From Apodemus sylvaticus (taxonomy: Eukaryota > Chordata > Mammalia > Rodentia > Muridae), in contig NC_067477.1 in assembly GCF_947179515.1 (NCBI RefSeq), forward strand, positions 124,761,796 through 124,825,795: DNA of 64,000 nt. Direction: 5' to 3'. Shown piece after piece: positions 1 to 10,317 of the stretch (position 1 is the first letter of the stretch; each line of letters opens with the position of its first letter). A program made the position numbers and the translations under genes. The notes beneath the pieces were generated by a model. It saw only the letters and a program-made list of their open reading frames with translations, was not told the DNA's origin and made no database searches.

Positions 1-1290
1 AAAAACTATTCTCCACAACAAAAGATATTTTGGGAGAATCCCCATCCCTGACCTCAAGCTCTACTACAGAGTGATATTGATTTAAAAAAAAAAAACTGTT
101 TGGTATTAGTATGCAGACAGGCAGGAAGATCAATGGAATAGAATTGAAGACTAAGAAAAGAACCCACACATGTATGGTCACTTGATTTTTGACAAAGGAA
201 CTAAAAACATCCAGTGGAAAAAAGAGCATTTTTAACAAATGGTGCTGGATCAACTGGATATCTGCATGCAGAAAAATCTGCATGCAAATCAACCCATTCT
301 TATCTCCTTGTACAAAACTCCAAGTCCAAGAAGATCAAGGGTCTACACATAAAAACAGAAACACTGAAGCATATAAAGGAGAAAGTGTGGAAGAATCTTG
401 AACACACGGGCACAGGGCAAAAGTTCTTGAACAGAACACCATGGCTTATATTCTAAGAACAAGAATCAAATAGGACCTCATAAAACTGCAAAGCTTCTGT
501 AAGGCAAAGGACACAGTCAATAGGACAAAACGGCAAAGAACAAATTGGGAAAACATCTTTATTAACCCTACATCAGATAGAGGGCTAATATCCAATGAAT
601 ACAATGAACTCAATAAGTTAGTCTCCAGAGAGTCAAATAACACTATTAAAAAATGGGGTACAGAGCTAAACAGGGAATTCTCAACTGAGGAAACTCAAAT
701 GGCTCTAAAGCACCTAAAGAAATGTTCAGCATCCTTAGTTATCAGAGAAATGCAAATCAAAACAACACTGAGATTCCACCTTACACCAGTCAGAATGGCT
801 AAGATGAAAAACTCAGGGGACAGCAGATGCTGGAGAGGATGTGGGGAAAGAGGAACACTTGTCCATTGTTGGTGGGATTGCAAGCTGGTAAAACCACTCT
901 GGAAATCAGTTTGGCGATTCCTCAGAAAATTAGACATAGTACTACCTGTGGAGCCAGCTATACCACTCCTGGGCATATACCCAGAAGATGCTCCTACATG
1001 TAATAATGAGACATGCTCCACTATGTTCATAGCTACCTTATTTATAATAGCCAGAAGCTGGAAAGAACACAGATGTCCATCAACAGAGGAATGGATACAG
1101 AAACTGTGGTATATATACACAATGGAGTACTATTCAGCTATTAAAAACAATGAACTCATGAAATTCTTAGGCAAATGGATGGAACTAGAAAGTGTCATCC
1201 TGAGTGAGGTAATCCAGTCACAAAAGAATGTTCATGGTATGCACTTACTAATAAGTGGATGCTAGTCCAAAAGCTCAAAATAAACAATTT
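1..1290 (+). mobile_element. L1 fragment, ORF2 C-terminal part, 5' cut by the window
   Basis: The left edge lies inside L1 ORF2, at a point equivalent to the sequence before the KTAWYWY block of intact copies. Frames at 189-456 and 699-1265 carry the ORF2 tail, including a CX3CX7HX4C cysteine motif in CWRGCGERGTLVHCWWDC. They are out of register with each other, so this is an old, frameshifted copy. The 3' UTR is almost gone: after the stop near 1265 only about 25 bases precede a T-rich run. Confidence 0.88.
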
Positions 1291-1359
1291 TTTTTCCTAG
1301 CATTTGCAGGGGGTGGGGTGAGGGTGGGGGTAGGGGAAGGGAGTGCGGACAGAGAGAGG

Positions 1360-1436
1360 AGTTCCAGACTAACCTAGTATATGTGAGTTCCTGAACAGCC
1401 AGGGCTACACACAGAAAACAACAAAACAGAATAAAA
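1360..1436 (+). repeat. B1 SINE fragment
   Basis: Diverged right half of a B1 (gagttccagactaacc ... cagggctacacacag), preceded by a G-rich run at 1308-1350. Confidence 0.6.
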
Positions 1437-2750
1437 CCAAACTCGGAATACTATAAAAGATAAAGGCTAGGGAAATGTCCCATCGAAACATAACACAGAG
1501 AAAAATGCATTCTTAGGACAACTTCTGAAATTTACATTTGAACAGCAATAACACTGCATCAATGCTAAATTCCTAAGTTTGGCAATTCTTTTGTGGGTAT
1601 TTAAGGAATTTCTCTGTTCTTAGGATACCTATGAAGTATTCAGTAGTAAAACCTCACAAAGATGTCGGCATATTCTCAAATGGCTCAGTAGAGCTAATTA
1701 AGATGAGGAACAGTATTGATATATTAATTTCACGAGGGTCCATTGGAGTGGGAGGCAGTATCTATGACAATACTGGACAATACTGAAGTCCACAAATCTA
1801 TTCTCCACCATCTTATTAAAGTTTGAAATTCTTTCAAAATCAAACGTTCTAAAAATGAAGAAAAGTATTGCAACAGTTTTAAAGGACTCATTGCTCCCAG
1901 GAGGATTTCTGAGTGAACGTACACACAACTTTTAAGTGCAGATCCTCAATTCTTTAAATAAGAAACATTCCAGGCTGGAAATGCTCTCCATAGCGAGCCT
2001 GCCCTCACTGTCTAAGGACTGGGATTAGATATGAGCCTTGATGCCTGGCTGTGAAAAGGTTTCAAAAACAAGGTGGCAGACTTTTCCTTCTTACTCTGTT
2101 TTCACAGCAATAATATTTTATTTAAAAAGAAAATACAATTTAAGTAGGAAAAGATAAAAACTATGAAAAAGTACTTTCCCTGAATTAAAAATGAATATCA
2201 AAATGGTTATATTCACCAGTACAAGGACAATACAAATTGATGTATGGAGATTAGATTAGCAGAAGTTGCTGATGGAATCATAAATTCATAAAGACACAGT
2301 GGACATCAATTTGGCATTATCTAATGAAAGTGGTATTGAAATATGTATTCTCAGTCCTCATATGTGCCATTAAAAAACATGAGGAATCTTTAAGGATGTT
2401 TATCACAACTATCTTTATAATTGTGGAAAATTAGAAATTAAAAAAAAATACTCATTGACAGGTAACAAGTAACTGGCAAATTGATTGAAAAAATAAAAGA
2501 ATGAGATTTTACTAATATAAATTTACTTAAGTATATTAAAAACATAAACAAATACCATATATTTCATAATTATTTTTCTCAGTCAATATATGCATGAACA
2601 TATACATATATATTTGCTAACTAATACATATTAACATAAGAAATTCCTTATTTCTATATATAAGCATAGGATAAAATATTTCAATATCAAAACTGTAGTT
2701 TTATTTGGGGATATGTCAGAATACAGTCATAAATATTTAGTCTCCTCTTT
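1437..2750. other. AT-rich pseudogene-flank sequence, no gene seen
   Basis: No recognisable exon or young repeat. The minus-strand frames at 1698-1928 have no family resemblance and do not match the next expected Heatr5b exon. Confidence 0.5.
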
Positions 2751-2751
2751 T

Positions 2752-2950
2752 ATTACTTTTTCTCTGGAGATAGGGCCTCATTACATTGGCTCTGGCTGGC
2801 CTGGAACTCACTATGTAGATTTGGGTGGCTTTGAGCTCACAAAGAACCACCTGCCCTGCTTCTTATAGGGCAGCAGGATGCCCTCTTCTGGTCTCTGTGG
2901 GCCCCAGGCATGCATGTGGCAAAACAGCCATACACATAAAAGAACCAATT
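2752..2950. repeat. Diverged B1 (minus) next to a B3/B4 tail (plus)
   Basis: 2752-2862 resembles a reversed B1 (gatagggcctcattac ... ctggcctggaactcac). 2866-2950 resembles the end of a B3/B4 element (gatgccctcttctgg then caggcatgcatgtgg). Confidence 0.6.
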
Positions 2951-2994
2951 CCAAACCCTGGGGAACAAACAAGGTTGCTGCTTCCAGTACTTAC

Positions 2995-3139
2995 TCAGAG
3001 CGCTTCTCTTTTCCTGTCCATAGTCCTGAGCAGCCCTGATAATCTGCTGCACAACTCCAGTGACCAGCAGATGGATAGCAGGTGGGTTCCAGGTCAGTAA
3101 CAGGCGGTGCAGGACACTTAGCAGCTCAACACCAATCAG
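2995..3139 (-). pseudogene. Heatr5b: Heatr5b pseudogene, exon LIGVELL...KRSAL
   Basis: The reverse strand reads LIGVELLSVLHRLLLTWNPP, then AIHLLVTGVVQQIIRAAQDY and GQEKRSAL. It is 145 nt (48 codons plus 1), with acceptor attataacag and donor GTAAGT at 2994-2989. Compared with HEATR5B, VQ has become IH and V has become I; no stop. It is the last exon of the copy in this window; its successor was not recognised between 1 and 2990. Confidence 0.93.
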
Positions 3140-3487
3140 CTGTTATAATTAATATAAATACACTTAGTTAATTTCAATTACAAATGGCAGATGTGTATTA
3201 TTAAAACCTAAGAAAATACACATGCAATAATGATTTTATAACTAAAATTTAATATACAGGCTAGATTAAAAGAATGAGAGGTCATACTTTCTCCTATAAG
3301 ATATTCAAGCAACATACAGTATTTAAATTTTAAATGTTTTATATGCAGAGATTATTATTCTCCTACTGGAATAAAACACCTAAGCTATTGGTATTGCGAG
3401 AATTCAATGTCACTGAAGTTCCTAATTGCCCACCCAAGCTGAGGAATTGGTGTGTTTTCACTTTAACAACTATTACAAACTGTAATC

Positions 3488-3677
3488 TTTTTTTTAAGAT
3501 TTATTTATTTATTTTATTTATGTGAGTACATTGTTGCTGTCTTCAGACACACCAGAAGAGGGCATCAGATCCTAATTCAGATGGTTGTGAGCCACCATGT
3601 GGTTGCTGGGAATAGAACTCAGGACCTCTGGAAGAGCAGTCAGTACTCTTAACCACTGAGCCATCTCTCCAGCTCCC
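3488..3677 (-). repeat. B2 SINE
   Basis: Reversed B2: poly(T) and aagatttatttattt at the left, gaagagggcatcagat inside, and the tRNA-derived head (actgagccatctctcc) at the right end. It lies in the intron beyond the 2995-3139 exon. Confidence 0.88.
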
Positions 3678-5043
3678 ACAAACAGTAATTTTAAGTCTTT
3701 AAAATTTTCTTCATGTAACTGATACAATGAGCTTGCCATAAATTAAGAAACAGAAGAGAAAGTTAATTCAGTCAGAACTGTCCTCTCTTCTCTTAACACA
3801 GGAACGCCCCTACACAGCTTGGGGCACTGCTCAGTCAGAAAGTGCTGGTTCAGCATACATGAGGCTCTAGAGCCAATTCCCTCAATTGCAAAGAAATTCA
3901 CAATCAAAATACATCCCAGGCTGTTCCTTGTTCTTCATGTTCTTCACGGATCCTAGCAGGCTTCCAGGGACTGAGAGACCAGTGCCTCTCCTGTCAAGCT
4001 ACTCTCCTCGGTAACTGAATGTTCTAGACTTTCTTACTTAAAGCCCCTGCAGGCCTCCTCTGCCCTTGCTGCAGTCCCGAATCTGTCTGTACTTTCTTCC
4101 CTTCCATGTCCCTGCCTCTCCCAGAGCATCCCTTGCCCCTGAGAGCTGCTGGCTTTTGCCCTACTCCCTCTTTTGCCCTCTCTGGTCCCCACTGCCCATC
4201 TAGTTCTCGATTTTTGACCCTTAACTGCTGTTTATCCTCAGGTTCCCAATATGATCCTCTATTCACCTTCGTTCAAGTTTTCTAGACTACTATTCTCTGG
4301 AGGATTAGATAGAGAGCCTCATAGCTGGTCTCCGTGCTGCCTTCTCATACCTCATAAACCAACCTCTTCAAGGCTAACTGTATAATCCTTCTGTGTCTGT
4401 CACTCTCAGTCATCTATCTATCTACTTTTCTATCTATATGTGCTGATGCTCTTTGAGTTACGTCCAAACAAAATTAATCATCCTTCTATTTAAACATTGT
4501 TAAGCATTTCCTTTAGCTTTCAGTATGGAGTCCAAATTCCTTTGTTTGTAAAGAAAGCTTCACGTTTGGCCTTCCCAGCCTTGCCCAGCCCCACCCATGA
4601 TGTCTATCTGCCTTACATCAGTGACAGTAAATGACTGTACACCCTTGAACTTGCCATGCACTCCTGGATCTGGTTTTTGTATTTGTGTTGCTCTTTCTCA
4701 GAAGGAAACTTGTCCCTTGGCAGTTCCTCTCTAAGATCCCATTCGACTACCTCTCTGTGAGAAGGTGTCCTTTGCCTGTACATACATCACAGTGCTGTGG
4801 TCCTGGGGCCTGACCCCCATACTCACTACTCCCGATCTAAGATGGTAAAGCCATGGTGTGTAGCTGCAGTCTAGCTCTGTGTAGTCATCCAAGAGATAAG
4901 AGAGACAGAACCCCTTTTGTTGGTATTAGTTACACAATCTTGTTAGCAATATACAATGTTTATTTCCAGTGTGAGAAATTTATTCCGAGATAGATGCAAT
5001 TAAAACACAGCATACAATTATCCATTATACAAATACACTGTAC
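3678..5043. other. Pseudogene intron, no gene seen
   Basis: Unique-looking sequence between two Heatr5b exons. The 80-residue minus-strand frame at 4024-4266 has no recognisable motif and is probably chance. Confidence 0.55.
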
Positions 5044-5171
5044 CTGATCTTCTGTAATGTGGAATCATGCATAAGGAGAAGCCAATAAGGGGTGTAAGGC
5101 CTGCAGGCATGCTGTAGCATGTTGAATGGGCTCCTCTGGTCGATGGGAACAAAGAAACTGTATACTCACAC
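5044..5171 (-). pseudogene. Heatr5b: Heatr5b pseudogene, exon VSIQFL...EDQ with premature stop
   Basis: Starting two bases in, the minus strand reads VSIQFLCSHRPEEPIQHATA and CLQALHPLLASPYA, then TGA (5067-5065) where arginine is expected, then FHITEDQ. It is 128 nt, exactly 2 plus 42 codons as in the gene. The acceptor is gcattccag and the donor CAG before GTACAG (5043-5038). It is phased with the exon at 6410-6664. Confidence 0.92.
5065..5067 (-). other. Heatr5b: Premature TGA stop (Arg codon) in Heatr5b pseudogene
   Basis: Minus-strand TAT GCA TGA TTC CAC ATT: TGA replaces the arginine codon of the SPYARVHIAEDQ stretch. Exon length is unchanged, so this is a point substitution. Confidence 0.9.
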
Positions 5172-5426
5172 CTGGAATGCACAAAGTAAAACCATGACTT
5201 TTCAACACAAAACACTTGTGTTGCTTTGATATAATATTTTTCTCTATTTTTCCCAGATTACTATATATCTATTATTACCACGAAGTTAAAAAATGTTTTC
5301 TAGGGTACACAGACAAACACAATATGGGGTTGTAGTGAGTGCTTCAATTCATTTAATATTTAAATTAGGCATGTTATGAACATAATCACTTGTCAATTTC
5401 TAGAATTAAAAAATATATAGTATATT

Positions 5427-5567
5427 AACCAGGCAGTGGTGATGTTCACCTTTAATCCCAGCACTTAGGAGGCAGAGACAAGTGTATCTCTGAGTTTGTG
5501 GCCAGCCTGGTCTACAAAATAAAGACATTCAAAGGTACACATTGAGACTTTATCTCAAAAAAAATTT
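5427..5567 (+). repeat. B1 SINE
   Basis: Forward B1: ccaggcagtggtgatg, tttaatcccagcactt, gccagcctggtctac, ending in an A-run. Moderately diverged. Confidence 0.85.
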
Positions 5568-5654
5568 ATACTACATTAAGAATTAATTTATAACTAGTTT
5601 TTAGTTTCATTAAAGAGTTGTCCAACAATATCGTATACATATGTTTTTTAAGAT

Positions 5655-5854
5655 ACAATGATGTGTGTGTGTGTGTATGTGTGTGTGTGGTTTGTTCCTG
5701 TGAGTGTGCATGCCTGCAGAGTCCAGAGGACAGTGTCAGAGCCACTGGAGCTGGAGTTAGAGCAGTTGGGAACCCACCTGAGGGGTGCTAGAATTGAACT
5801 TAGGTCCTCTCTAAAAGCAGTAAGTGCTCTTAACCACTGAGCCATCCATCTCCC
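5655..5854 (-). repeat. (TG)n microsatellite within a reversed B3 SINE
   Basis: A TG run at about 5661-5691 leads into a reversed B3 (gtgcatgcctgcagagt, ggagctggagttagag, ccactgagccatccat). Both short open frames over it are repeat-derived. Confidence 0.82.
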
Positions 5855-6409
5855 ATACAAGGTTTATAAATGCCCAGCTACATACAAGGCTTGTCCAAAC
5901 AAGTGCTCACAGTGTACAAGGCCAAGACTCTGGTGTTTTTCATATTTTCAACTGTGAGATCTACTTACAAAATTCACTAATTACACCTACTAGTTGTCGT
6001 ACTTTGCACTTTCAGAAAATATGAGATGACAAATTCCCTAAAGAATATGTAAATACATAACTAAGAACAATTATAAATTAAAAATTAAAAATTATTAAAA
6101 ACCAAATAATAAAATGTTTTTTTCTCCATTGGACAATAAAGGCCAATACAAAGAAAGCATGTTGAATAAAAAACCGTACATTTTTTTCGTTGAAATACCA
6201 ATACTGTTCTGTGAGTGAACATTATGGCTGAGCTTTTACAGTAGTTCTAGATAATTTGTAGACAGAAATTCATCTATTTGATAAGTGGAGCTGAAGGTCC
6301 TTGTACTATTCTTTCTCTGAAGTGTGCTACACAAGGCTTTACACAGCATTGCAATGAGAGCTCCAAGCTCTGCAGCGGCAGGGCCTGGAGTGCATCACAG
6401 TGAGCCCAC

Positions 6410-6664
6410 CTAGGGTCAGGTGCATTCTGTCCTTGTTAACTTCTGGCAAGGCTTCCGCACTAGCCATTGCTCCTGGAACCTGCTTTAAACTGACCGCTGG
6501 GGAGCGTTTCTGTACACCAGACTCAGTTGTTGCTTCTGTGCACTCTTGACATATAAATCCTGTGCTGTTTAATCAGAGTGCCACTGCATGGAGAATTGGG
6601 GCCCAGGAGTTCCCGTAGTGAAGTCTTGCTATATCAATGGTCTTGGGAGTATAAAATGCTCCCT
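6410..6664 (-). pseudogene. Heatr5b: Heatr5b pseudogene, exon GAFYTP...MHLTLG with premature stop
   Basis: The minus strand reads AFYTPKTIDIARLHYGNSWA, then PILHAVAL followed by TGA (6575-6573) where tryptophan is expected. It resumes in the same frame as LNSTGF and VQKRSPAVSLKQVPGAM, ending PEVNKDRMHLTLG. About 255 nt, as expected for the HEATR5B exon. The donor is GTGGGC at 6409-6404; the acceptor AG is near 6665 and could be either of two adjacent AGs. The stretch after the stop is more changed than other exons. Confidence 0.92.
6573..6575 (-). other. Heatr5b: Premature TGA stop (Trp codon) in Heatr5b pseudogene
   Basis: The minus-strand frame GTG GCA CTC TGA TTA AAC AGC has TGA in place of TGG, between AVAL and LNSTGF. 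Frame before and after is conserved, so a single G-to-A change explains it. Confidence 0.92.
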
Positions 6665-6716
6665 CTGTGAAAAACAAAACAAAACATCAAATCAAGTAAA
6701 AACATACTTTCTATCT

Positions 6717-7045
6717 TAGGGTTTCTATTCCTGCACAAACATCATGACCAAGAAGCAAGTGGGGAGGAAAGGACTTATTCAGCTTACACTTCCACATTGC
6801 TGTTCATTACTAAAGGAAGTCAGGACTGGAACTCAAGCAGGTCAGGAAGGAGAAGCTGATGCAGAGGCCATAGAGGGATGGTACTTACTGGCTTGCTTCC
6901 ACTGGCTTGCTCAGTTTGCTTTCTTATAGAACCCAAGACTACCAGCCCAGGGATTGCAACACCCACAGTGGGCCCTCCCCCCTGATTACTAATTGAGAAA
7001 ATGACTTACAGCTAGATCTCAAGGAGGCATCTCCTCAACTGAAGC
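6717..7045 (+). repeat. Rodent medium-copy interspersed repeat (RMER-like, name uncertain)
   Basis: It begins gggtttctattcctgc and runs through catcatgaccaagaagc, ggaaggagaagctgatg and cttatagaacccaagac. It is a common rodent repeat type related to the one at 38613-38935. The 61-residue frame at 6744-6929 is repeat-derived. Confidence 0.6.
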
Positions 7046-7059
7046 TCCTCTCTCTGTGA

Positions 7060-8016
7060 TAATTCAGAAGAGCCTGGGCAGATGTTATACAGACCCTAAG
7101 GGAACACAAATGACAACCCAGGCTGCTATTTCCAGAAAATCTCTCAATTATCATAGATCGAGAAACCAAGGTATTTCATGACAAAAACAAATTTACATGG
7201 TATCTTTCCACAAATCCAGCCCTTCGAAGGATAATGAATGGAAAACACCAATAAAAGGAGAGAAAGTACACACTAGAAAAAGTAAGAAATTAATCTTGTT
7301 TCAACAAACCCAAAACAAGATAACCACACGAACATACAAATTAAGTCAAAAATAGCAGGAAGCAACACTCACTATTCCTTAATATCTCTTAACATCAATG
7401 GACTCATTACCCCAAGAAAAAGACATACCCTAATAGACTGGATACTATAAACAAGACCCAACATTTTGATGCACACAGGAAACACATCTCAGTGTCAAAG
7501 ACAAACACTAGCTCAGAGTAAAAGGCTGGAAAACAGTTTTACAAGCAAATGGTCCCAGGAAAAAAGCTGGAGTACACATTCTAAATCCAATAAAATAGAT
7601 TTGCAACCAAAAGTCACCAAAAAAAAAAAAAAAAGACACAGAAGGACACTTTATACTCATCAAAGGAAAAATCTACCAGGAAGAACTCTCAATTCTGAAC
7701 ATCTATCCTCCAAATACAAGGGCACCCACATTCCTAAAGTTTACTAAAGCTTAAAGCACACATCGTTCCCCACACAAAACTGTGCCTGACTTAAACACAG
7801 CACTCTCATCAATAGACAGATCAGGGAAACACAAACTAAACTGAGGCATAGTGAAACTAACAGAAGTTTTGGACCAAATGGATTTAATAGATATCTATAG
7901 AACATCTCATCCTAAATCAAAAGAATATACCTTTTTCTCAGCACCTCATTGGACCTTCTCCAAAGTTGACCATATAATTGGTCACAAAACAGACCTCAAC
8001 AGATATAAGAAGATCG
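7060..8016 (+). mobile_element. L1 fragment: ORF1 end and ORF2 start
   Basis: It starts inside the ORF1 C-terminal region (gcagatgttatacag, equivalent to 10041 in the next element), crosses the ORF1-ORF2 spacer at about 7290-7350 and enters the ORF2 endonuclease region. Frames at 7466-7747 and 7851-8054 are shifted, and a poly(A) tract at 7620-7634 breaks the frame. It stops at agatcg near 8016, in endonuclease sequence, where the 5' UTR of the next L1 begins. Confidence 0.85.
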
Positions 8017-9038
8017 GAACTGGGTGGCCGTACAGCAGTGGCTGGTCCAGCTGAAGGGCCATCAACAATGGAACCAAGGTGACACAGGGTCCAGTTAGGC
8101 CCTGCGCCCACGACCACTGACCTTCGCTGGCCAGCCAGGCTGCAAGCAGCAGCAGATTTATGGTGCCTTTCACCGCACAGAAGCCATTTCAGAACTCTGC
8201 CTTCTGTCAGTCAGGAGTGACTTGCCTCCATCTTGGTTCTCAGACTCCAGAGAGATCAGACAGACTGAGGTATGCAAATATAACCTGAGGCCAACATTGC
8301 GGGGGTCTTAGCCCGACGGGCATTGGCCTGCACCCAGGCCCTGGGCTGTTCGGGGGGGGGGGGCATCGGGGTGCCAACCCAGCCAGGAGTTTTTTGCGCA
8401 GGCCTGGCAATTTTGCCTACAGGACGCCAGAGAGCTCTAGCAGGCAAAGCAAGCTAACAGGCATATCCCAAGGCTAACATAGTGGGGGTCTAGGCCCCAA
8501 CAGGCCCTGGACTGACCCCTAGAACTGGGCTGCTTGGTGGGCCATCTGTGTGTCAACCCAGCCAGGAGGTTGTTAGCCCAGCAGACTCTCCTGGCACTTT
8601 CAGGAAGCACGCACACACGCCTGCCATCCTGGCCACCAGACAGAACCAATTAACAGTCAGAGCCCAAGGGGAACTTTGCTCCGACCTTGGCCTCCCAGGC
8701 TTTTGCCTAGACTCAGGGCCTGAGCAGCTAGGCTAGTCTTGGGTGCACCAACCCGGTTGGGAGATCAGCTGCCCAGCAGAGTGATCAGCACATGGAAAAG
8801 GTCCTGGCAGCATACATCATCAGCACTCCCTGAAAGAGCAAACAGGCACCATCTGGTTCACAGACACAATCTGGGGCAAAGCACACTAGGGCTGCAAGGG
8901 CACCCAAGAGGAGGACAGCACATCAGCAATCTGCTACAGGGGAAACCCAGCCATATAGTGTTGCAGAAATAGCCCCAGAGCCCCTCAGGAGTCCCAAACA
9001 CCAGCCAAAGACAAGACCAATTAACTCCAGAGAACAAG
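8017..9038 (+). promoter_or_regulatory. L1 5' UTR with two diverged tandem monomers
   Basis: GC-richer leader directly before an L1 ORF1. Two copies of a unit of roughly 190 bases can be aligned: one containing ggccaacattgcggggg near 8290 and one containing ggctaacatagtggggg near 8471, each followed by caacccagccaggag (8378 and 8564). L1 monomers carry the internal promoter. A pure G run lies at 8350-8361. This monomer is unlike those at 12346 and 45301. Confidence 0.75.
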
Positions 9039-10254
9039 ATGACAAAAGGTAAACCAAGGAACATTACTAATAGAAATCTAGGCAATATGGCAGCATCTGA
9101 ACCAAACTCTCCAACATCAGCAAGTCCTGGTTATGCCAACACACCAGAGAAACAAGATTTGGATTTAAAATCACTGGTCATGATGCTGCTAGAAGAACAC
9201 AAAAAGGACATAAATGAATCTCTTAAAGAAATACAGGGGAACATGAATAAGCTAGAAACCCGAATAATGGAAACACAAAAATCACATAAAGAAATGCAGG
9301 AGAATAAGAGATAGAAGCCAATAAAGAAGAAATGCAAAAAAAAAAAAAGTAAAGAAATGCAGGAGAACTTGAGTCAAAAGGCAGAAGTCATGAAAGAGGA
9401 AACACAAAAATCTCTTATTACAGGAAAACACAAACAAACAAACAATAGAACTGAGCAAAACCATCCTGGATCTAAAAACAGAAGTAGAAACAACTAAGAA
9501 ATCACAAAGGGAGACAACTTTGGAGATAGAAAACCTTGAGAAGAAATCAGGAGCCATCGATGCAAATATAAACAACAGAATACAAGAGATGGAAGAAAGA
9601 ATTTCAGATGCCGAAGATAATATAGAAACCATTGTCTCAACAGTCAAAGAAAATGTAAAATGCAAAAAGCTGGTATCCCAGAACATCCAGGAAATCCAGG
9701 ATACAATGAGAAGACCAAACCTAAGGATTATAGGTATAGATGAGAGTGAAGATTTACAATTGAAAGGGCCAGCAAATATCTTCAACAAAATTATGGAAGA
9801 AAACTTTTCCAACTTAAAGAGAGAGATGCCTATGAATATACAAGAAGCCTACAGAACTCCAAACAGACTGGTTCTGAGCAGAAATACCTCTCGCCACATA
9901 ATAATTAGAACCCTAAATGCACTAAACAAAGAAAGAATATTAAAGGCAGTAAGAGAAAAAGGCCAAGTAGCATATAAAGGAAGACCTATCAGAATCACAC
10001 CAGACTTCTCACCAGAGACCATGAAAGCTAGAAGATCCTGGGCAGATCTCATGCAGACTCTAAGAGAACACAAATGCCAGCCAAAACTACTCTACCCAGC
10101 AAAACTCCCAATCACCATAGATGGAGAAACTAAGATATTCCATGACAAAACCAAGTTTACCCAATATCTATCCACAAACCCAGCCCTACAAAGGATAATA
10201 GGAGGAAAACACCAATACAAGGAGGGAAACTTCACCCTGGAAGAAGCAAGATAG
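9039..10254 (+). pseudogene. L1 ORF1 (host element), frameshifted
   Basis: ORF1p is the L1 RNA-binding coiled-coil protein. The start MTKGKPRNITNRNLGNM is followed by a DLDLKSL motif and coiled-coil repeats of the type SLKEIQ. The frame ends with a stop near 9312; an A-run (9337-9348) and other indels shift the next part. From 9520 to 10254 a 244-residue frame keeps the RRM and C-terminal domains (LRIIGIDESEDLQLKGP, RPIRITPDFSPETMKARRSW). Broken, so no full ORF1p. Confidence 0.88.
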
Positions 10255-10317
10255 TAGCCTTCTTTCATCAAACTCAAAAGAAGATAACCAATCAAATTTA
10301 AAAAATAACATCAAAAA

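Noticed and set aside
4024..4266. 80-residue basic minus-strand frame as a gene
   Set aside because: It has no family signature, lies inside an intron of the pseudogene, and its composition fits chance in C/T-rich sequence.
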